Assembly (NCBI GenBank): GCA_937873655.1
Contig: CALMYQ010000218.1
Location: 1-62,553 of the forward strand
DNA from: an uncultured Lewinella sp.
GTDB lineage: Bacteria; Bacteroidota; Bacteroidia; Chitinophagales; Saprospiraceae
Direction: 5' to 3'
DNA length: 62,553 bases
Shown here: positions 62,510 to 62,553 of the stretch, one piece after another
Layout: each line of letters starts with the position of its first letter
Position numbering within the stretch: position 1 is the stretch's first letter
The notes under the pieces: model-generated
Told to the model about the DNA's origin: nothing
The model's database searches: none
The model's input: only the letters and a program-made list of their open reading frames with translations
Made by a program: the position numbers and the translations under genes

Positions 62510-62553
62510 TAAGTTAAGTCCGGCCCTTTTTAAAAAAATCTAAAAACCAAAGA

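Noticed and set aside
1..62553. tRNA or rRNA genes, integrases and insertion sequences
   Set aside because: No tRNA-like cloverleaf with CCA-end context, rRNA signature or transposase domain was recognised on reading; a dedicated tRNA scan was not possible.

Overview
The window reads as chromosomal DNA of a free-living Bacteroidota. The evidence is two SusC/SusD outer-membrane uptake systems, an ECF sigma/FecR pair, a peptidase with a type IX secretion (Por) sorting tail, HYR-like adhesin repeats, promoters of the TAnnTTTG type and an almost complete lack of Shine-Dalgarno sequences. The G+C-rich coding style, the many Tat and Sec exported enzymes and the short intergenic tandem repeats would fit a Saprospiria-like lineage, but that rank is inference. 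No rRNA, tRNA, integrase, transposase or CRISPR array was recognised.

Left part (1-23 kb). A giant minus-strand surface protein (1-4972, cut by the window edge) carries two poly-glycine domains and then HYR/Ig-like repeats; the gene stays open to base 1. It is divergent from a one-protein hybrid two-component regulator (5262-8126). Next comes a surface-signalling cassette of ECF sigma factor, FecR anti-sigma, a SusC with an STN domain, and SusD. It is followed by two consecutive pairs of an exported RraA-type aldolase and an exported Tat-dependent enolase-superfamily dehydratase, and by a BASS-family carrier. Together these look like a sugar-acid or keto-acid scavenging locus whose chemistry happens in the periplasm. 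An AT-rich two-gene island (21.9-23.05 kb) looks transferred.

Middle (23-48 kb). This holds a DUF5916 outer-membrane protein, then an alpha/beta hydrolase and a Crp-type regulator that each appear to have lost their middle in frame, then a metallophosphoesterase with a propeller-like tail. A second SusC/SusD locus with a CRTAC1-like VCBS/ASPIC lipoprotein follows, and upstream of it is an unusual fusion of an FGGY sugar kinase to a LuxR-type DNA-binding domain. A peptidase group comes next (S8 with a sorting tail and a coupled 36-residue membrane ORF, an M57-like lipoprotein, an M16 lipoprotein).

Right part (48-62.5 kb). This has a DUF4143 ATPase preceded by a perfect palindrome, a GH3 beta-glucosidase with a good promoter, a LytS/LytTR pair divergent from a TonB-dependent receptor, and a DUF559 nuclease gene bracketed by two copies of a roughly 210-bp repeat. 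Last is a four-gene minus-strand cluster: a COR-CHAT caspase-like protein, an unknown protein with a winged-helix-like end, and two FGE-sulfatase (C-type-lectin fold) proteins. The two FGE genes are nearly identical over a block of about 230 bp and then differ in a short C-terminal segment in the manner of diversity-generating-retroelement targets. This cluster is the best candidate for an under-described conflict or self-recognition system; the reverse transcriptase and template repeat it would need are not in the window.
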